Part shown: piece after piece, positions 19,265 through 27,176 of the stretch
Layout of the letters: each line of letters opens with the position of its first letter
How positions within the stretch are numbered: the first letter of the stretch is position 1
Source: Actinokineospora auranticolor
Lineage (GTDB): Bacteria > Actinomycetota > Actinomycetes > Mycobacteriales > Pseudonocardiaceae
DNA: 64,000 nucleotides
Direction of reading: 5' to 3'
Assembly (NCBI RefSeq): GCF_002934265.1
Contig: NZ_PTIX01000006.1
Span: 124,001-188,000 of the forward strand
The notes under the pieces: model-generated
The model's database searches: none
What the model was told of the DNA's origin: nothing
Seen by the model: only the letters and a program-made list of their open reading frames with translations
Translations under genes and position numbers: made by a program

Positions 19265-20094
19265 AGCAGGGCGGCGGCGAGTCGCCGGTACTGGTCGAAG
19301 TCCAGCCCGCCGTCGGGGGTGACCACCTGGATCGCCACGTGGTCGGCCCCGGCGGCGAGGTGTTCTTCGACCCTGGTTTTGATGGTGTCTTCGTCGCCCC
19401 AGGCGATGAGGGAGTCGACGAGGTGGTCGCTGCCGCGGACGTCGTCGTCGGTGAAGCCGAGCCTGCGCCAGTTGCGGACGTAGTTGGGCAGGCCGAGGTA
19501 GAGGCCGAGGGCTTGGCGGGCGAGCTCGCGGGCCCGGGTGGGGTCGGTTTCGAGGAGGACGTGCTGCTCGGGGGCGAGCAGGGGGCCTTGGCCGAGGGTT
19601 TCTCTCGCTTGCGCGGTGTGCTCGGGGGTGACCAGGTAGGGGAGGGCGCCGCGGGTGGTGGTTGCCAGCTTGAGTGCCTTGGGGCCGAGGGCGGCGATGG
19701 CGACGTCGTGTTTGGGGACGTCGAGCTGGTCCAGGTAGTCGGCGAGCTTGGAGTACGGGCGCTCGTAGGTCTGGCCGGTGGTGGGCTCGATGATCTCCTT
19801 GTGGCCCGCGCCGACGCCGAGCACGAAGCGGTCGGGGAACTTGTCGACGATCCGGTGCTGGGCCGCGGCGGCGGTGGCCGGGGTGTCGGTCCAGATGTTG
19901 AGGATGCTGGTGCCGACGGTGAGGGCGCGGGTGTTGGCGAGGATGTCGTCGACCTGGGTGAGGTCGCCGCCGGGGGAGCCGCCGAGCCAGAGGGTGCCGA
20001 AGCCGAGTTCCTCCAGCTCGGCGGCGCGCTCGTGGTTGTCGTCCCAGAGGTGCTTGAGGCTCCACACCCCGACCCGGCCCAACTCGGCTGCCAT
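19261..20094 (-). CDS. LLM-class F420-dependent oxidoreductase
   Basis: A 277-aa TIM-barrel flavin/F420 oxidoreductase of the luciferase-like superfamily (TIGR03620-like). Key segments: GRVGVWSLKHLW, LEELGFGTLWLGGSPGGDL, TVGTSILNIWTDTP, FPDRFVLGVGAGHKE and GADHVAIQVVTPDGG. The substrate is unknown; actinobacterial members usually use coenzyme F420. GAGGAAG precedes the ATG. Monocistronic, converging with DUF427. Confidence 0.82.
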   Translation of the reverse strand: MAAELGRVGVWSLKHLWDDNHERAAELEELGFGTLWLGGSPGGDLTQVDDILANTRALTVGTSILNIWTDTPATAAAAQHRIVDKFPDRFVLGVGAGHKEIIEPTTGQTYERPYSKLADYLDQLDVPKHDVAIAALGPKALKLATTTRGALPYLVTPEHTAQARETLGQGPLLAPEQHVLLETDPTRARELARQALGLYLGLPNYVRNWRRLGFTDDDVRGSDHLVDSLIAWGDEDTIKTRVEEHLAAGADHVAIQVVTPDGGLDFDQYRRLAAALL

Positions 20095-20118
20095 GGCTTC
20101 CTCCCGCTTGTTCGTCGC

Positions 20119-20307
20119 TTAACGAACAGTAGCGCGCTTCGCCACCTCCAGCAGTGCCGCGAAGGAAGACGGGGAGAACGTCAGCTCACCTGCGGCCCTG
20201 AACTTGCTGTCCCGAACCCGAGCAACGCCCGGGGTGACGCTCAACTCAACGCAAGCATTGGCGTTGGTGCCGCTGTAGCTGCTGATACGCCACTCGGTCC
20301 CACTCAA
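20119..20307 (-). CDS. DUF397 small acidic protein
   Basis: A 62-aa DUF397 protein: EWRISSYSGTNANACVELS, then VARVRDSKF and FSPSSFAALLE. The likely start is TTG overlapping the stop of the XRE regulator by 4 bp (TTGA), which restores the usual M-S-x-x-x-W N-terminus. In streptomycetes DUF397 proteins pair with WhiJ-type regulators and modulate development or antibiotic production, probably by binding the regulator. Confidence 0.85.
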   Translation of the reverse strand: MSGTEWRISSYSGTNANACVELSVTPGVARVRDSKFRAAGELTFSPSSFAALLEVAKRATVR

Positions 20308-21161
20308 CGTGCCTCCAACAGATCGACCTGAGCCCTGATCAGCGCGGCCGACTCCACAGCGGACAACGCCCGGGTGGACGCCGCCTCGAATATGGCGGCG
20401 AACTTGCCGGTGTCGGTCGCGTCCTCGACCCATTGTCCTCCGCCCGGATACTCCAGATACACCGAGTCCTGGTCGGATCCATCGAACCCAAAGATGATCA
20501 AGGGACCTGACATGCAGCCATACGCCCCTGCGTCATAGTCGATCACCTGGAGGTGAATGTTGTCCCGCTGCCCAAGCTCCAGCAGACGGCGGAGTTGTTC
20601 GGTCATCACTTCCACGCCGCCGACCACGCGGCGGATAACTCCAACGTCCACCACCGCGCGCATGTCCAGCGCCCGAGGCCCGTCCAGCAACTTCTGTCGA
20701 GCCATCTTGGCCGAGACGAACCCGCTGGCTTGCCAGTCCGGAGTCGTCAGCCACGGGGATGACTGCTCAAGCGCTCGCGCGTAGGCCTCGGTCTGGAGCA
20801 GCCCTGGCACACATGCGTGTTGCAACTCCCGAACCGATGTGGCATCAGCCTCGGTTCGAAGGAACACTCGGAACCGTGTCGGCACCGCCGACGAGTGCTC
20901 GATCCGCACCGGGTCGAGCTTCGCGTCGTCCCAGAGACTGACCGCTTCCGCGATCTCCTCTTCCTTCGCGTCATACAGGCCCAGCATCGTGGTCAGCTCG
21001 GCGTACGCGCACAGGTAGTACCCGTTCTCCACCTTCGAGATCTGGCTCGCGCGCTTGCGCAGCCGTTCCGCGACGTACTCGGCCGTGACGCCCTTCCGCT
21101 CCCGGAGCCCCTGGATGTACTGGCCGAACCGACGCTTCCGCCGCGTCTGCGTGCTGGGCAT
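20304..21161 (-). CDS. WhiJ-like XRE regulator with DUF5753
   Basis: About 285 aa. An N-terminal XRE helix-turn-helix (LRERKGVTAEYVAERL, ASQISKVENG) is followed by the DUF5753 sensor region (TSVRELQHACVPGLLQTEAYARAL, LQVIDYDAGAYG). It forms a two-gene unit with DUF397. The ATG is chosen because TAGGGT lies 7 bases upstream, matching a leaderless -10; a GTG three codons earlier overlaps that hexamer. Repeated AGAACATTCC motifs upstream may be its operators, also controlling the divergent 72-aa gene. Confidence 0.85.
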   Translation of the reverse strand: MPSTQTRRKRRFGQYIQGLRERKGVTAEYVAERLRKRASQISKVENGYYLCAYAELTTMLGLYDAKEEEIAEAVSLWDDAKLDPVRIEHSSAVPTRFRVFLRTEADATSVRELQHACVPGLLQTEAYARALEQSSPWLTTPDWQASGFVSAKMARQKLLDGPRALDMRAVVDVGVIRRVVGGVEVMTEQLRRLLELGQRDNIHLQVIDYDAGAYGCMSGPLIIFGFDGSDQDSVYLEYPGGGQWVEDATDTGKFAAIFEAASTRALSAVESAALIRAQVDLLEAR

Positions 21162-21174
21162 GGCGCACACCCTA
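21162..21174 (-). promoter_or_regulatory. leaderless -10 of XRE regulator
   Basis: TAGGGT on the minus strand, 7 bases before the ATG. Confidence 0.5.
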
Positions 21175-21191
21175 GGTCACCCGATCAACCA

Positions 21192-21230
21192 AGAACATTC
21201 CACTTTCGAGTCTAGCGGGGAGAACATTCC
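21192..21230. promoter_or_regulatory. paired AGAACATTCC repeats
   Basis: The 10-bp AGAACATTCC is repeated directly at 21192-21201 and 21221-21230, 29 bp apart, in the divergent region between the XRE regulator and the 72-aa gene. TAGCAT just downstream could be the plus-strand -10. Candidate operators for the XRE protein. Confidence 0.55.
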
Positions 21231-21278
21231 CCCGCGTAGCATCTCCCGCATCGAAGTCTCCCACAGGAAGAAGGCAGC

Positions 21279-21497
21279 GTGAACACGCTCTACAGCAACG
21301 GAATCGGCATCAACGTCGCGGTCGCGGCGAGCTTCGCCAAGATCGACTACACGGTCCAGCCGGACGGGGTCGAGCTGGAGATCGGCGAAGACCTCTCGAT
21401 CCTGCTGTCCGAGGAGGCCCTGGACCGCCTCATCGCCCGCGCCTCGAACGCCCGCGAGGAACTGAAGCAGAACGGCGAGCCGGTCGCCGCCAACTGA
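21279..21497 (+). CDS. small acidic protein, WhiJ-locus associated
   Basis: A 72-aa acidic protein (MNTLYSNGIGINVAVAASF..., with an EIGEDLSILLSEEALDRLIA core). No membrane helix, no known domain. GTG start with AGGAAGAAGG upstream. Divergent from the XRE/DUF397 pair and separated from it by the repeated AGAACATTCC motifs. WhiJ-type loci in streptomycetes often carry a third small protein, so a shared role is inferred. Confidence 0.65.
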   Translation: MNTLYSNGIGINVAVAASFAKIDYTVQPDGVELEIGEDLSILLSEEALDRLIARASNAREELKQNGEPVAAN

Positions 21498-21502
21498 CGC
21501 CG

Positions 21503-21538
21503 CGCGCGACTCCCCCGCAGCGGTGGGGGAGTCGCGCG
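21503..21538 (+). terminator. terminator after 72-aa gene
   Basis: A 14-bp stem CGCGCGACTCCCCC/GGGGGAGTCGCGCG, loop 8 bases, starting just after the stop. No U tract. Confidence 0.65.
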
Positions 21539-21563
21539 GCGCACCGAACCGAAGGGAAAACTG

Positions 21564-22052
21564 ATGACCGCCGTTGTCCCTGCGATCCGGGATGGTCGCG
21601 ACCTGCTCGACCACGACACCGCCTTGTTCGACCGGCTGGCCCAGGCGGTCGCCCGGGAGCACAACGTCTCCATTGACTACGCCGAGCGCGTCGTGGACCA
21701 GGCGCTGGCGTTCCTCGCCACCGCCGCCACGACGCCGGGCGACCCACTCGGCCCCTCGGCCGTCGTGGACTGGGGGTGGCACGCCTTCATCCTCGAAACC
21801 CACGCCTACGCGGACTTCTGCGAACGCATCGCGACGCGATTCCTGCACCACGTCCCCGACGGCGCGGGTGGCGCGTCGGCGGAGCCGGGCGAGAGGACGC
21901 GCCGTACTGTGGCGGCGATCACCGCAGCCGGGTACCGCGTGGACCACGAGCTGTGGATGGAGACCGGGGACTGCGGGCCTTGCCACGAAGAGGGCAATTG
22001 CCACGCCTCCGGCGCGGACGGCAACGAGAACACCGAAACCCGCAGGAAGTAG
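21564..22052 (+). CDS. GRDP-like (glycine-rich domain protein type) small protein
   Basis: A 162-aa protein whose core, DWGWHAFILETHAYADFCERI followed by FLHHVPD, matches the WH..IL.T..Y..FC...FLHH.P pattern of PF07173-like proteins. In actinomycetes these are often found next to XRE/DUF397 loci. The C-terminus has a Cys/His cluster (CGPCHEEGNCH) that could bind metal. GAAGG precedes the ATG. Only 2 bp separate it from the next gene, so the two are likely co-transcribed. Confidence 0.65.
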   Translation: MTAVVPAIRDGRDLLDHDTALFDRLAQAVAREHNVSIDYAERVVDQALAFLATAATTPGDPLGPSAVVDWGWHAFILETHAYADFCERIATRFLHHVPDGAGGASAEPGERTRRTVAAITAAGYRVDHELWMETGDCGPCHEEGNCHASGADGNENTETRRK

Positions 22053-22054
22053 CA

Positions 22055-22918
22055 GTGGCGAAAACAGCTTGGGGCGATGTGCCCAGCGAAGTGGGCACGG
22101 CCGTGACGAACAAGCTCGGGCCGATCGTCCGCGTCGAGGATGTCCCGGAAGGACAGTCCGCCGACGTCACCGCTGTTCTGGGTGTCGCGAGTGGGGATCG
22201 GGCGTTCGTGAAGGCCGTGGTTGGTGTTTCGCCGCGGATGCGGTGGTTGCGGAACGAGGCCGCGGCAGCCACCAAAGCGGTAGGGATCGCGCCTGCCGTG
22301 CGGTTCTCCGAGGACGTCATCGACGGCGAGGGTCGGAGGTGGTTCGTCGTGGGGTTCGACCACGTTCCGGGGCGACCGGCCGACCTCTCGCCTGGGTCGC
22401 CGGATCTGGCGGTTGCGGCGCGTGTGGTGGAACGGATCGCGGTGGTGCCCGCGCCTGGGGTTCGGCCGTTGAGTGACAGGTGGGCGGAGACGGCGTGGTG
22501 GACGCACGCAGGCACTCCCGAGTTGGCTGGACATGATTCGGCCGCCCTGGACGAGTTGGCGGCGCGGGTACCGGACCTGGTGCGAGGTGACCGGCTTGTC
22601 CACACGGATCTCCACGGTCTCCAGTTCCTCATCGACGGCGACCGGGTGGCCGTCATCGACTGGGGTCTGCCTGGGCAAGGCGCGCCGTGGGTGGACACCG
22701 CGTTCATGGTGTTGCGGCTGTTCGAGGCCGGGCACACCCCGTCGGCCGCCGAGGCGTGGGCGCGAGAACGCTCGACGTGGTCGGGCGACGCCGAGGGGGC
22801 GCTCACGCCGTGGGCCGTGTTCATCGCCGGGCTGTGGTCACACTGGGCCACGGTCGGGCGGAGTCCTCAGCACCGCGCGGACCTCGCTCGTGGCTTCGCG
22901 GAGTACCGGCTCCGATAG
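22055..22918 (+). CDS. aminoglycoside-phosphotransferase-fold kinase
   Basis: About 287 aa of the APH/choline-kinase fold. The catalytic loop LVHTDLHGLQFLI carries the base Asp, but the metal-binding Asn usual at the end of that loop is Gln. VAVIDWGLPGQGAPWVD supplies the second metal Asp. The substrate is unknown and I would not call it resistance. GTG start, AGGAAG just upstream, 2 bp after the preceding stop. Confidence 0.75.
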   Translation: MAKTAWGDVPSEVGTAVTNKLGPIVRVEDVPEGQSADVTAVLGVASGDRAFVKAVVGVSPRMRWLRNEAAAATKAVGIAPAVRFSEDVIDGEGRRWFVVGFDHVPGRPADLSPGSPDLAVAARVVERIAVVPAPGVRPLSDRWAETAWWTHAGTPELAGHDSAALDELAARVPDLVRGDRLVHTDLHGLQFLIDGDRVAVIDWGLPGQGAPWVDTAFMVLRLFEAGHTPSAAEAWARERSTWSGDAEGALTPWAVFIAGLWSHWATVGRSPQHRADLARGFAEYRLR

Positions 22919-22945
22919 TTCGATGCGAGACGAACGTCTGCGGGG

Positions 22946-22957
22946 TACGTTCGCGCC
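22946..22957 (+). promoter_or_regulatory. leaderless -10 of aldo/keto reductase
   Basis: TACGTT followed by 6 bases and ATG. Confidence 0.55.
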
Positions 22958-23896
22958 ATGACGACCATCGGCTCATCCGACCTCGAAGTCTTCCCGCTTA
23001 ACCTCGGCACCAACGTCTTCGGCTGGACTGCCGGCCAGGACGACTCCTTCGCGGTGCTTGATGCCTACTCCGCCGCGGGTGGGAACTTCGTGGACACCGC
23101 CGACATGTACTCGCAGTGGGCGCCCGGGAACTCCGGTGGCGAGTCCGAGACGATCATCGGGGCCTGGTTGGCGGCGCGGGGAAAGCGGGACGAGTTCGTG
23201 GTCGCCACGAAGCTGTCCGCGCTCAACGGGTTCAAGGGGCTGTCGGCTTCCAACATCAAGGCGGCGGCCGAGGGGTCGTTGCGGCGGCTGGGCACGGACC
23301 GGATCGACCTCTACTACGCGCACTACGACGATGAGTCGACGCCGATCGAGGAGACGTTGACGGCGTTCGACGCGCTGGTCAAGGAGGGGAAGGTTCGCTA
23401 CATCGCGGCCTCCAACCTCGCGCCGGAGCGGATCGCGGAGTCGCTGGCGATCTCCGACCGGGAGGGGCTCGCGCGGTATGTCGCGATCCAGCCCCACTAC
23501 AGCCTGGTCGAGCGCCGCGAGTACGAGGCGGACTACGCGGCGCTGGCGGCGAAGGAGAACCTGGGGGTCCTGCCCTACTGGTCGCTGGCCAAGGGCTTCC
23601 TGACCGGCAAGTACCGCGACGCGGCCACCCCCGGCGACAGCCCGCGCGCGGCGGGCGCGCTGGCCTATCTCGACGACCGGGGCCACCGGGTGCTGGCGGC
23701 CCTCGACGACGTGGCCGCGGCGCACGCGACGACCGTGGCCGCTGTGGCGCTGGCCTGGTTGACGGCCCAGCCGAACGTCGTCGCCCCAATCGCCAGCGCC
23801 CGCACGCCGGAGCAGCTCGCTGACCTGCTCCCGTCGGTCGACCTCAAGCTCACCGACGCCGAGATCGCCGCGTTGACCAGCGCGTCCGAGCTCTAG
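22958..23896 (+). CDS. aldo/keto reductase
   Basis: A 312-aa NADPH-dependent AKR. The catalytic tetrad positions are visible: Asp and Tyr in FVDTADMYSQW, Lys in VVATKLS and His in LYYAHYDDES. The C-terminal cofactor loop PNVVAPIASARTPEQL is present. Substrate unknown. TACGTT lies 6 bases before the ATG, suggesting a leaderless message. It stands alone, followed by an operator region for the next gene. Confidence 0.92.
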   Translation: MTTIGSSDLEVFPLNLGTNVFGWTAGQDDSFAVLDAYSAAGGNFVDTADMYSQWAPGNSGGESETIIGAWLAARGKRDEFVVATKLSALNGFKGLSASNIKAAAEGSLRRLGTDRIDLYYAHYDDESTPIEETLTAFDALVKEGKVRYIAASNLAPERIAESLAISDREGLARYVAIQPHYSLVERREYEADYAALAAKENLGVLPYWSLAKGFLTGKYRDAATPGDSPRAAGALAYLDDRGHRVLAALDDVAAAHATTVAAVALAWLTAQPNVVAPIASARTPEQLADLLPSVDLKLTDAEIAALTSASEL

Positions 23897-23905
23897 AATT
23901 ACCTG

Positions 23906-23932
23906 TTACTCGCGGTAGCTTACTCCCAGTAG
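23906..23932 (+). promoter_or_regulatory. tandem TTACTN3RGTAR operator
   Basis: Two imperfect palindromes of the form TTACT-N3-(A/G)GTA(A/G), TTACTCGCGGTAG and TTACTCCCAGTAG, 14 bp centre to centre, upstream of the SDR gene. The layout is typical of TetR-family sites; the regulator is not in this interval. Confidence 0.5.
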
Positions 23933-23974
23933 GTTGCGGTACGGTCCAAAGCACCGAACCCGCTGGAGGTAGCG

Positions 23975-24901
23975 ATGGGCGTGACGAACCTGCTGGCCCG
24001 CGAACGCGACGTGCGGGGCAAGGTCGTGCTGATCACCGGCGCGGCCCGGGGCTTCGGCGCCGGGTTGGCCCGCCGGTTCGCCGCCCGGGGCGCCAAGGTC
24101 GCGCTGGTCGGGCTGGAACCCGAGGAGATGGCCGCGGTCGCCGCCGAGTGCGGGCCGGACGCGGCCGTCTTCGAGGCCGACGTCACCGACTGGGCCGCGC
24201 TGGAGGCCGCGACCGCGCAGACGATCGCGCGGTTCGGCCGGATCGACGTCGTCATCGCCAACGCGGGCATCGCGGCCGCCGGGTTCGTCCGCTCGATCGA
24301 CCCGGCGGCCTTCGAGCGCACGATCGAGGTCGACCTGCTCGGCGTCTGGCGCACGGTCCGGGTGACGTTGCCGCACGTCATCGAGGCCAAGGGCTACGTG
24401 CTGGTGGTCTCGTCGCTCGCCGCGATCACGCACGCCCCCGCGATGGCCGCCTACGCCGCCGCGAAGGCCGGGGTGGAGGCGTTCACCAACAGCCTCCGCG
24501 CCGAGGTGCGGCACCTGGGCGTCGGCGTCGGGGTCGCGCACCCGTCCTGGATCGCGACCGACCTGGTCAACGGCGCCGACGAGCACCCCGTCTTCGGCCC
24601 GCTGCGCGCGGCGATGCCCGGCCCGCTCGGCCGGACCCACCCGGTCCCGCTGGCGCTCGACGCCCTGGAGAAGGGCGTGCTGCGCCGCGACCGCACCATC
24701 CACGTGCCGGGCTGGGTCGGCCTGCTCAAGCTCTTCCGCGCCTTCCTCCCGCCGATCATCGAGATCGGCGGGAGGGTGCGCGGCAACATGGTCGCCAAGG
24801 CGGACCGGGCGGCGCTGGCCGACATCGCCGACCGCGGCGCCGCCACCTCGTCGCGCCCGGTCGGCGCGGGTGGCGCCGCCGCGATGGCGAAGACGCGCTA
24901 G
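23975..24901 (+). CDS. SDR family oxidoreductase
   Basis: A 308-aa classical short-chain dehydrogenase: GKVVLITGAARGFGAG (cofactor), NAGIAAAG, and the Ser-Tyr-Lys triad in VVSSLAAITHAPAMAAYAAAK. The C-terminus is extended (RAFLPPIIEIGGRVR) compared with 250-aa SDRs. This resembles actinobacterial SDRs linked to lipid or sterol metabolism, but the substrate is unknown. The upstream tandem palindromes suggest TetR control. Its stop overlaps that of the converging YCII gene. Confidence 0.88.
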   Translation: MGVTNLLARERDVRGKVVLITGAARGFGAGLARRFAARGAKVALVGLEPEEMAAVAAECGPDAAVFEADVTDWAALEAATAQTIARFGRIDVVIANAGIAAAGFVRSIDPAAFERTIEVDLLGVWRTVRVTLPHVIEAKGYVLVVSSLAAITHAPAMAAYAAAKAGVEAFTNSLRAEVRHLGVGVGVAHPSWIATDLVNGADEHPVFGPLRAAMPGPLGRTHPVPLALDALEKGVLRRDRTIHVPGWVGLLKLFRAFLPPIIEIGGRVRGNMVAKADRAALADIADRGAATSSRPVGAGGAAAMAKTR

Positions 24902-25176
24902 GCCCCGTTGCCCAGGACGATGTTCCACTCGCGGACCACGCGGGCCGCCGCGACGCCCCCGGTGGTGTACGGGTCGGCGGCGAGGATCCGGTCGAGCTCG
25001 GCGCGGTCCTCGACGCGGACGACGAAGAACCCGCCGAGGCCGTCGGCCCAGGGACCGGCGGCCAGGACCTGGCCGGAGTCCACCATGGCCCGCAGGAAGT
25101 CGCGGTGCGCGGGGCGGGCGGCCTGCAGGAGGGCGTCGTCGTCGGTGTAGCGGGTGTCCACGGTGAACCAGGTCAT
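24898..25176 (-). CDS. YCII-related domain protein
   Basis: About 92 aa. MTWFTVDTRYTDDD, RPAHRDFLRAMVDSGQVLAAGPW and the DPYTTGGVA segment identify the YciI-like dimeric alpha-beta barrel family; the conserved His/Asp pair lies in PAHRDFL and the D of ADPY. Function uncertain. A start three codons upstream is also possible. Its TAG shares the palindrome CTAG with the stop of the SDR gene. Confidence 0.82.
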   Translation of the reverse strand: MTWFTVDTRYTDDDALLQAARPAHRDFLRAMVDSGQVLAAGPWADGLGGFFVVRVEDRAELDRILAADPYTTGGVAAARVVREWNIVLGNGA

Positions 25177-25250
25177 GGGCCACATGATCCCAGCCAGGTG
25201 GCCGGGTGTATCTGGCCGGTCGGACGGTATCCCCCGTTCAGGGCGGCGGG

Positions 25251-25262
25251 TAAGGTTTGCCC
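25251..25262 (+). promoter_or_regulatory. leaderless -10 of SigE-family gene
   Basis: TAAGGT followed by 6 bases and GTG. Confidence 0.6.
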
Positions 25263-25925
25263 GTGGCAGGGGATGGCATCAACCCAGGTGAGTACCCGCA
25301 GGCGCAGCAGGCCGAGCCCGGCGCCGCGGGACAGCAACAGGCGGCCCAACCGGCGCCGGGGCAGCAGACGGGCACGGTCGAGCAGACGCTGACGCGACTG
25401 CGCGCGATCGACCTCAAGAGCGCGCCCGCGGCCAAACCGGAGGCCCCGCTCACGCTGGAGGACCTCTACCGCACCCACCGGATGCGGCTCATCCGGCTGG
25501 CGCTGCTGCTGGTCGACGAGCCCGCCACCGCGGAGGACGTGGTGCAGGAGGCGTTCACCGGCCTGCACCGCAACTGGGGCGGCCTGCGCGACTCCGCCGC
25601 GGCCGTCGGCTACCTGCGCACCGCTGTGGTCAACGGCTCCCGCAGCGTGCTGCGCAGGCGCAAGACGGCGCGGGAGTACACCCCGCCGCACGCGGTCAAC
25701 GCGCGGTCCGCCGAGAGTTTGGCCATGCTGACCGCAGAACACCAGAGCGTGGTCAGGGCGTTGTCGCAGCTGCCGCCGCGCCAGCGCGAGGTGCTGGTGC
25801 TGCGCTACTACGGCAACCTGACCGAGGCCGAGATCGCCGAGGCGGCGGGCATCTCCAAAGGCACGGTCAAGTCCACCGCCAGCCGAGCCCTGGAGGCGCT
25901 GCAGAAGATCATGAACACCGCGTAG
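25263..25925 (+). CDS. SigE-family RNA polymerase sigma factor
   Basis: About 220 aa. A Gln/Ala/Pro-rich N-terminal extension of about 60 residues precedes an ECF-type sigma: region 2 from LEDLYRTHRMRLIRLALLL through EDVVQEAFTGL to YLRTAVVNGSRSVLRRR, and region 4 with LPPRQREVLVLRYYGNLTEAEIAEAAGISKGT split across a typical HTH. The GTG is fixed by TAAGGT six bases before it (leaderless). No anti-sigma gene is adjacent; the following gene is nagA under separate control. Confidence 0.88.
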   Translation: MAGDGINPGEYPQAQQAEPGAAGQQQAAQPAPGQQTGTVEQTLTRLRAIDLKSAPAAKPEAPLTLEDLYRTHRMRLIRLALLLVDEPATAEDVVQEAFTGLHRNWGGLRDSAAAVGYLRTAVVNGSRSVLRRRKTAREYTPPHAVNARSAESLAMLTAEHQSVVRALSQLPPRQREVLVLRYYGNLTEAEIAEAAGISKGTVKSTASRALEALQKIMNTA

Positions 25926-25946
25926 GCGTACTCCTTACCGGGCGAA

Positions 25947-25977
25947 GTTGGTTTAGACCATTGCGGTATAGACCAAT
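25947..25977 (+). promoter_or_regulatory. two adjacent DasR operators (dre)
   Basis: Two abutting 16-bp sites match the dre consensus built around TGGTNTAGACCA: GTTGGTTTAGACCATT and TGCGGTATAGACCAAT. DasR is the GntR-family repressor of N-acetylglucosamine use, released by amino-sugar phosphates. They lie 50 bp upstream of nagA. Confidence 0.85.
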
Positions 25978-26027
25978 ACACTGCCACTGTGCACTGTCGC
26001 GTGCACGGACGCTCGGAGGACCAACAA

Positions 26028-27167
26028 ATGGCAGGACGGCTCATCGCAGGGGGCACACTCGTCACCGCGGACGGCGTGGTTGACGACGGCTGGCTGCTCG
26101 TCGAAGACGGCTACATCTCGGCTCTCGGCACCGGTGAGCGTCCCCGTGCCGACGAGACCGTGGACGCCACGGGCCAGTGGGTCGTACCGGGCTTCGTCGA
26201 CATCCACTGCCACGGCGGCGGCGGCGAGCCGTTCATGACGACCGACCCGGCGCGGGCCCGGGTCGCCGCGCACACCCACGCCCTGCGCGGCACCACGACC
26301 ATGCTGGCCAGCCTGGTCTCCCGCCCGGTGCCGGAGCTGGCCGACCAGATCTCCGCGCTGCGCGAGCTGGTCGACGACGGCATCCTCGCCGGTGTCCACC
26401 TGGAAGGCCCGTTCCTCTCCGCCGCCCGCTGCGGCGCCCACGACCCGGCCATCCTGCGCGCCCCCGACCGCGACTCGGTCGAGACGCTGCTGCGCGCGGG
26501 CCGCGGCGCGGTCCGGATGGTCACCCTGGCACCGGAGCTGGAGCACTCGGTCGACGCCGTGCGCAGGCTCGTCGACGGCGGGTCGATCGCCGCGATCGGC
26601 CACACCGACGCCACCGAGGCCCAGGTCATGCCCGCGGTCGACGCGGGGGCCACGGTCGCCACCCACCTGTTCAACGGCATGCGCCCGCTGCACCACCGCG
26701 AGCCCGGCCCGATCGGCGCGCTGCTCGGTGACGAGCGGATCACCGTCGAGCTGATCTGCGACCTGGTGCACCTGAGCCCCACCATCGTCCGGCTCGCCGC
26801 CAAGCACGCGGGCCTGGGCCGGACCGTGCTGGTCACCGACGCCATCGCGGCGGCGGGCGCGGGCGACGGCGCCTACGACATCGGCGGCCTGGAGGTCGAG
26901 GTGCGCGACGGCGTGCCGACCCTGGCCGACGGCGGCGCGCTCGCGGGCAGCTCGCTGACCATGGACACCGCCTTCCGCAACCTGGTGCACGGCTGCGGGC
27001 TGTCGGTGTCCGAGGCGGTCGCCGCCACCTCGACCAGACCGGCCGCGCTGCTCGGCCTCGCGGAGACCACCGGCAAGCTGGCCAAGGGCCTGGCCGCCGA
27101 CCTCGTGCTGCTCGACTCGGGCCTGCAGGTCGGCGCGGTCATGCGCCGGGGTGCCTGGGTGGGCTAA
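26028..27167 (+). CDS. nagA: N-acetylglucosamine-6-phosphate deacetylase
   Basis: Deacetylates GlcNAc-6-P to GlcN-6-P in chitin and cell-wall sugar recycling. The 379-aa amidohydrolase shows DIHCHGGGGEPF (metal His pair), GVHLEGPFL (metal Glu), AIGHTDA, ATHLFNGMRPLHHR and the catalytic Asp in LVTDAIAAAG. The ATG is chosen for CGGAGGA upstream. Two dre operators indicate DasR control. No nagB or PTS gene is adjacent. Its TAA stop lies inside the -10 of the next gene. Confidence 0.95.
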   Translation: MAGRLIAGGTLVTADGVVDDGWLLVEDGYISALGTGERPRADETVDATGQWVVPGFVDIHCHGGGGEPFMTTDPARARVAAHTHALRGTTTMLASLVSRPVPELADQISALRELVDDGILAGVHLEGPFLSAARCGAHDPAILRAPDRDSVETLLRAGRGAVRMVTLAPELEHSVDAVRRLVDGGSIAAIGHTDATEAQVMPAVDAGATVATHLFNGMRPLHHREPGPIGALLGDERITVELICDLVHLSPTIVRLAAKHAGLGRTVLVTDAIAAAGAGDGAYDIGGLEVEVRDGVPTLADGGALAGSSLTMDTAFRNLVHGCGLSVSEAVAATSTRPAALLGLAETTGKLAKGLAADLVLLDSGLQVGAVMRRGAWVG

Positions 27168-27176
27168 CGTCCCCGC
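27165..27176 (+). promoter_or_regulatory. leaderless -10 overlapping nagA stop
   Basis: TAACGT, whose TAA is the nagA stop codon, then 6 bases and ATG of the 98-aa gene. Confidence 0.55.

Noticed and set aside
22055..22918. Antibiotic-resistance aminoglycoside phosphotransferase
   Set aside because: The fold fits, but the usual metal-binding Asn is Gln and nothing in the context supports an aminoglycoside substrate.
23897..23974. Transposon end or attachment site in the palindromic spacer
   Set aside because: The repeats are short operator-like palindromes; no integrase, transposase or target duplication was found.
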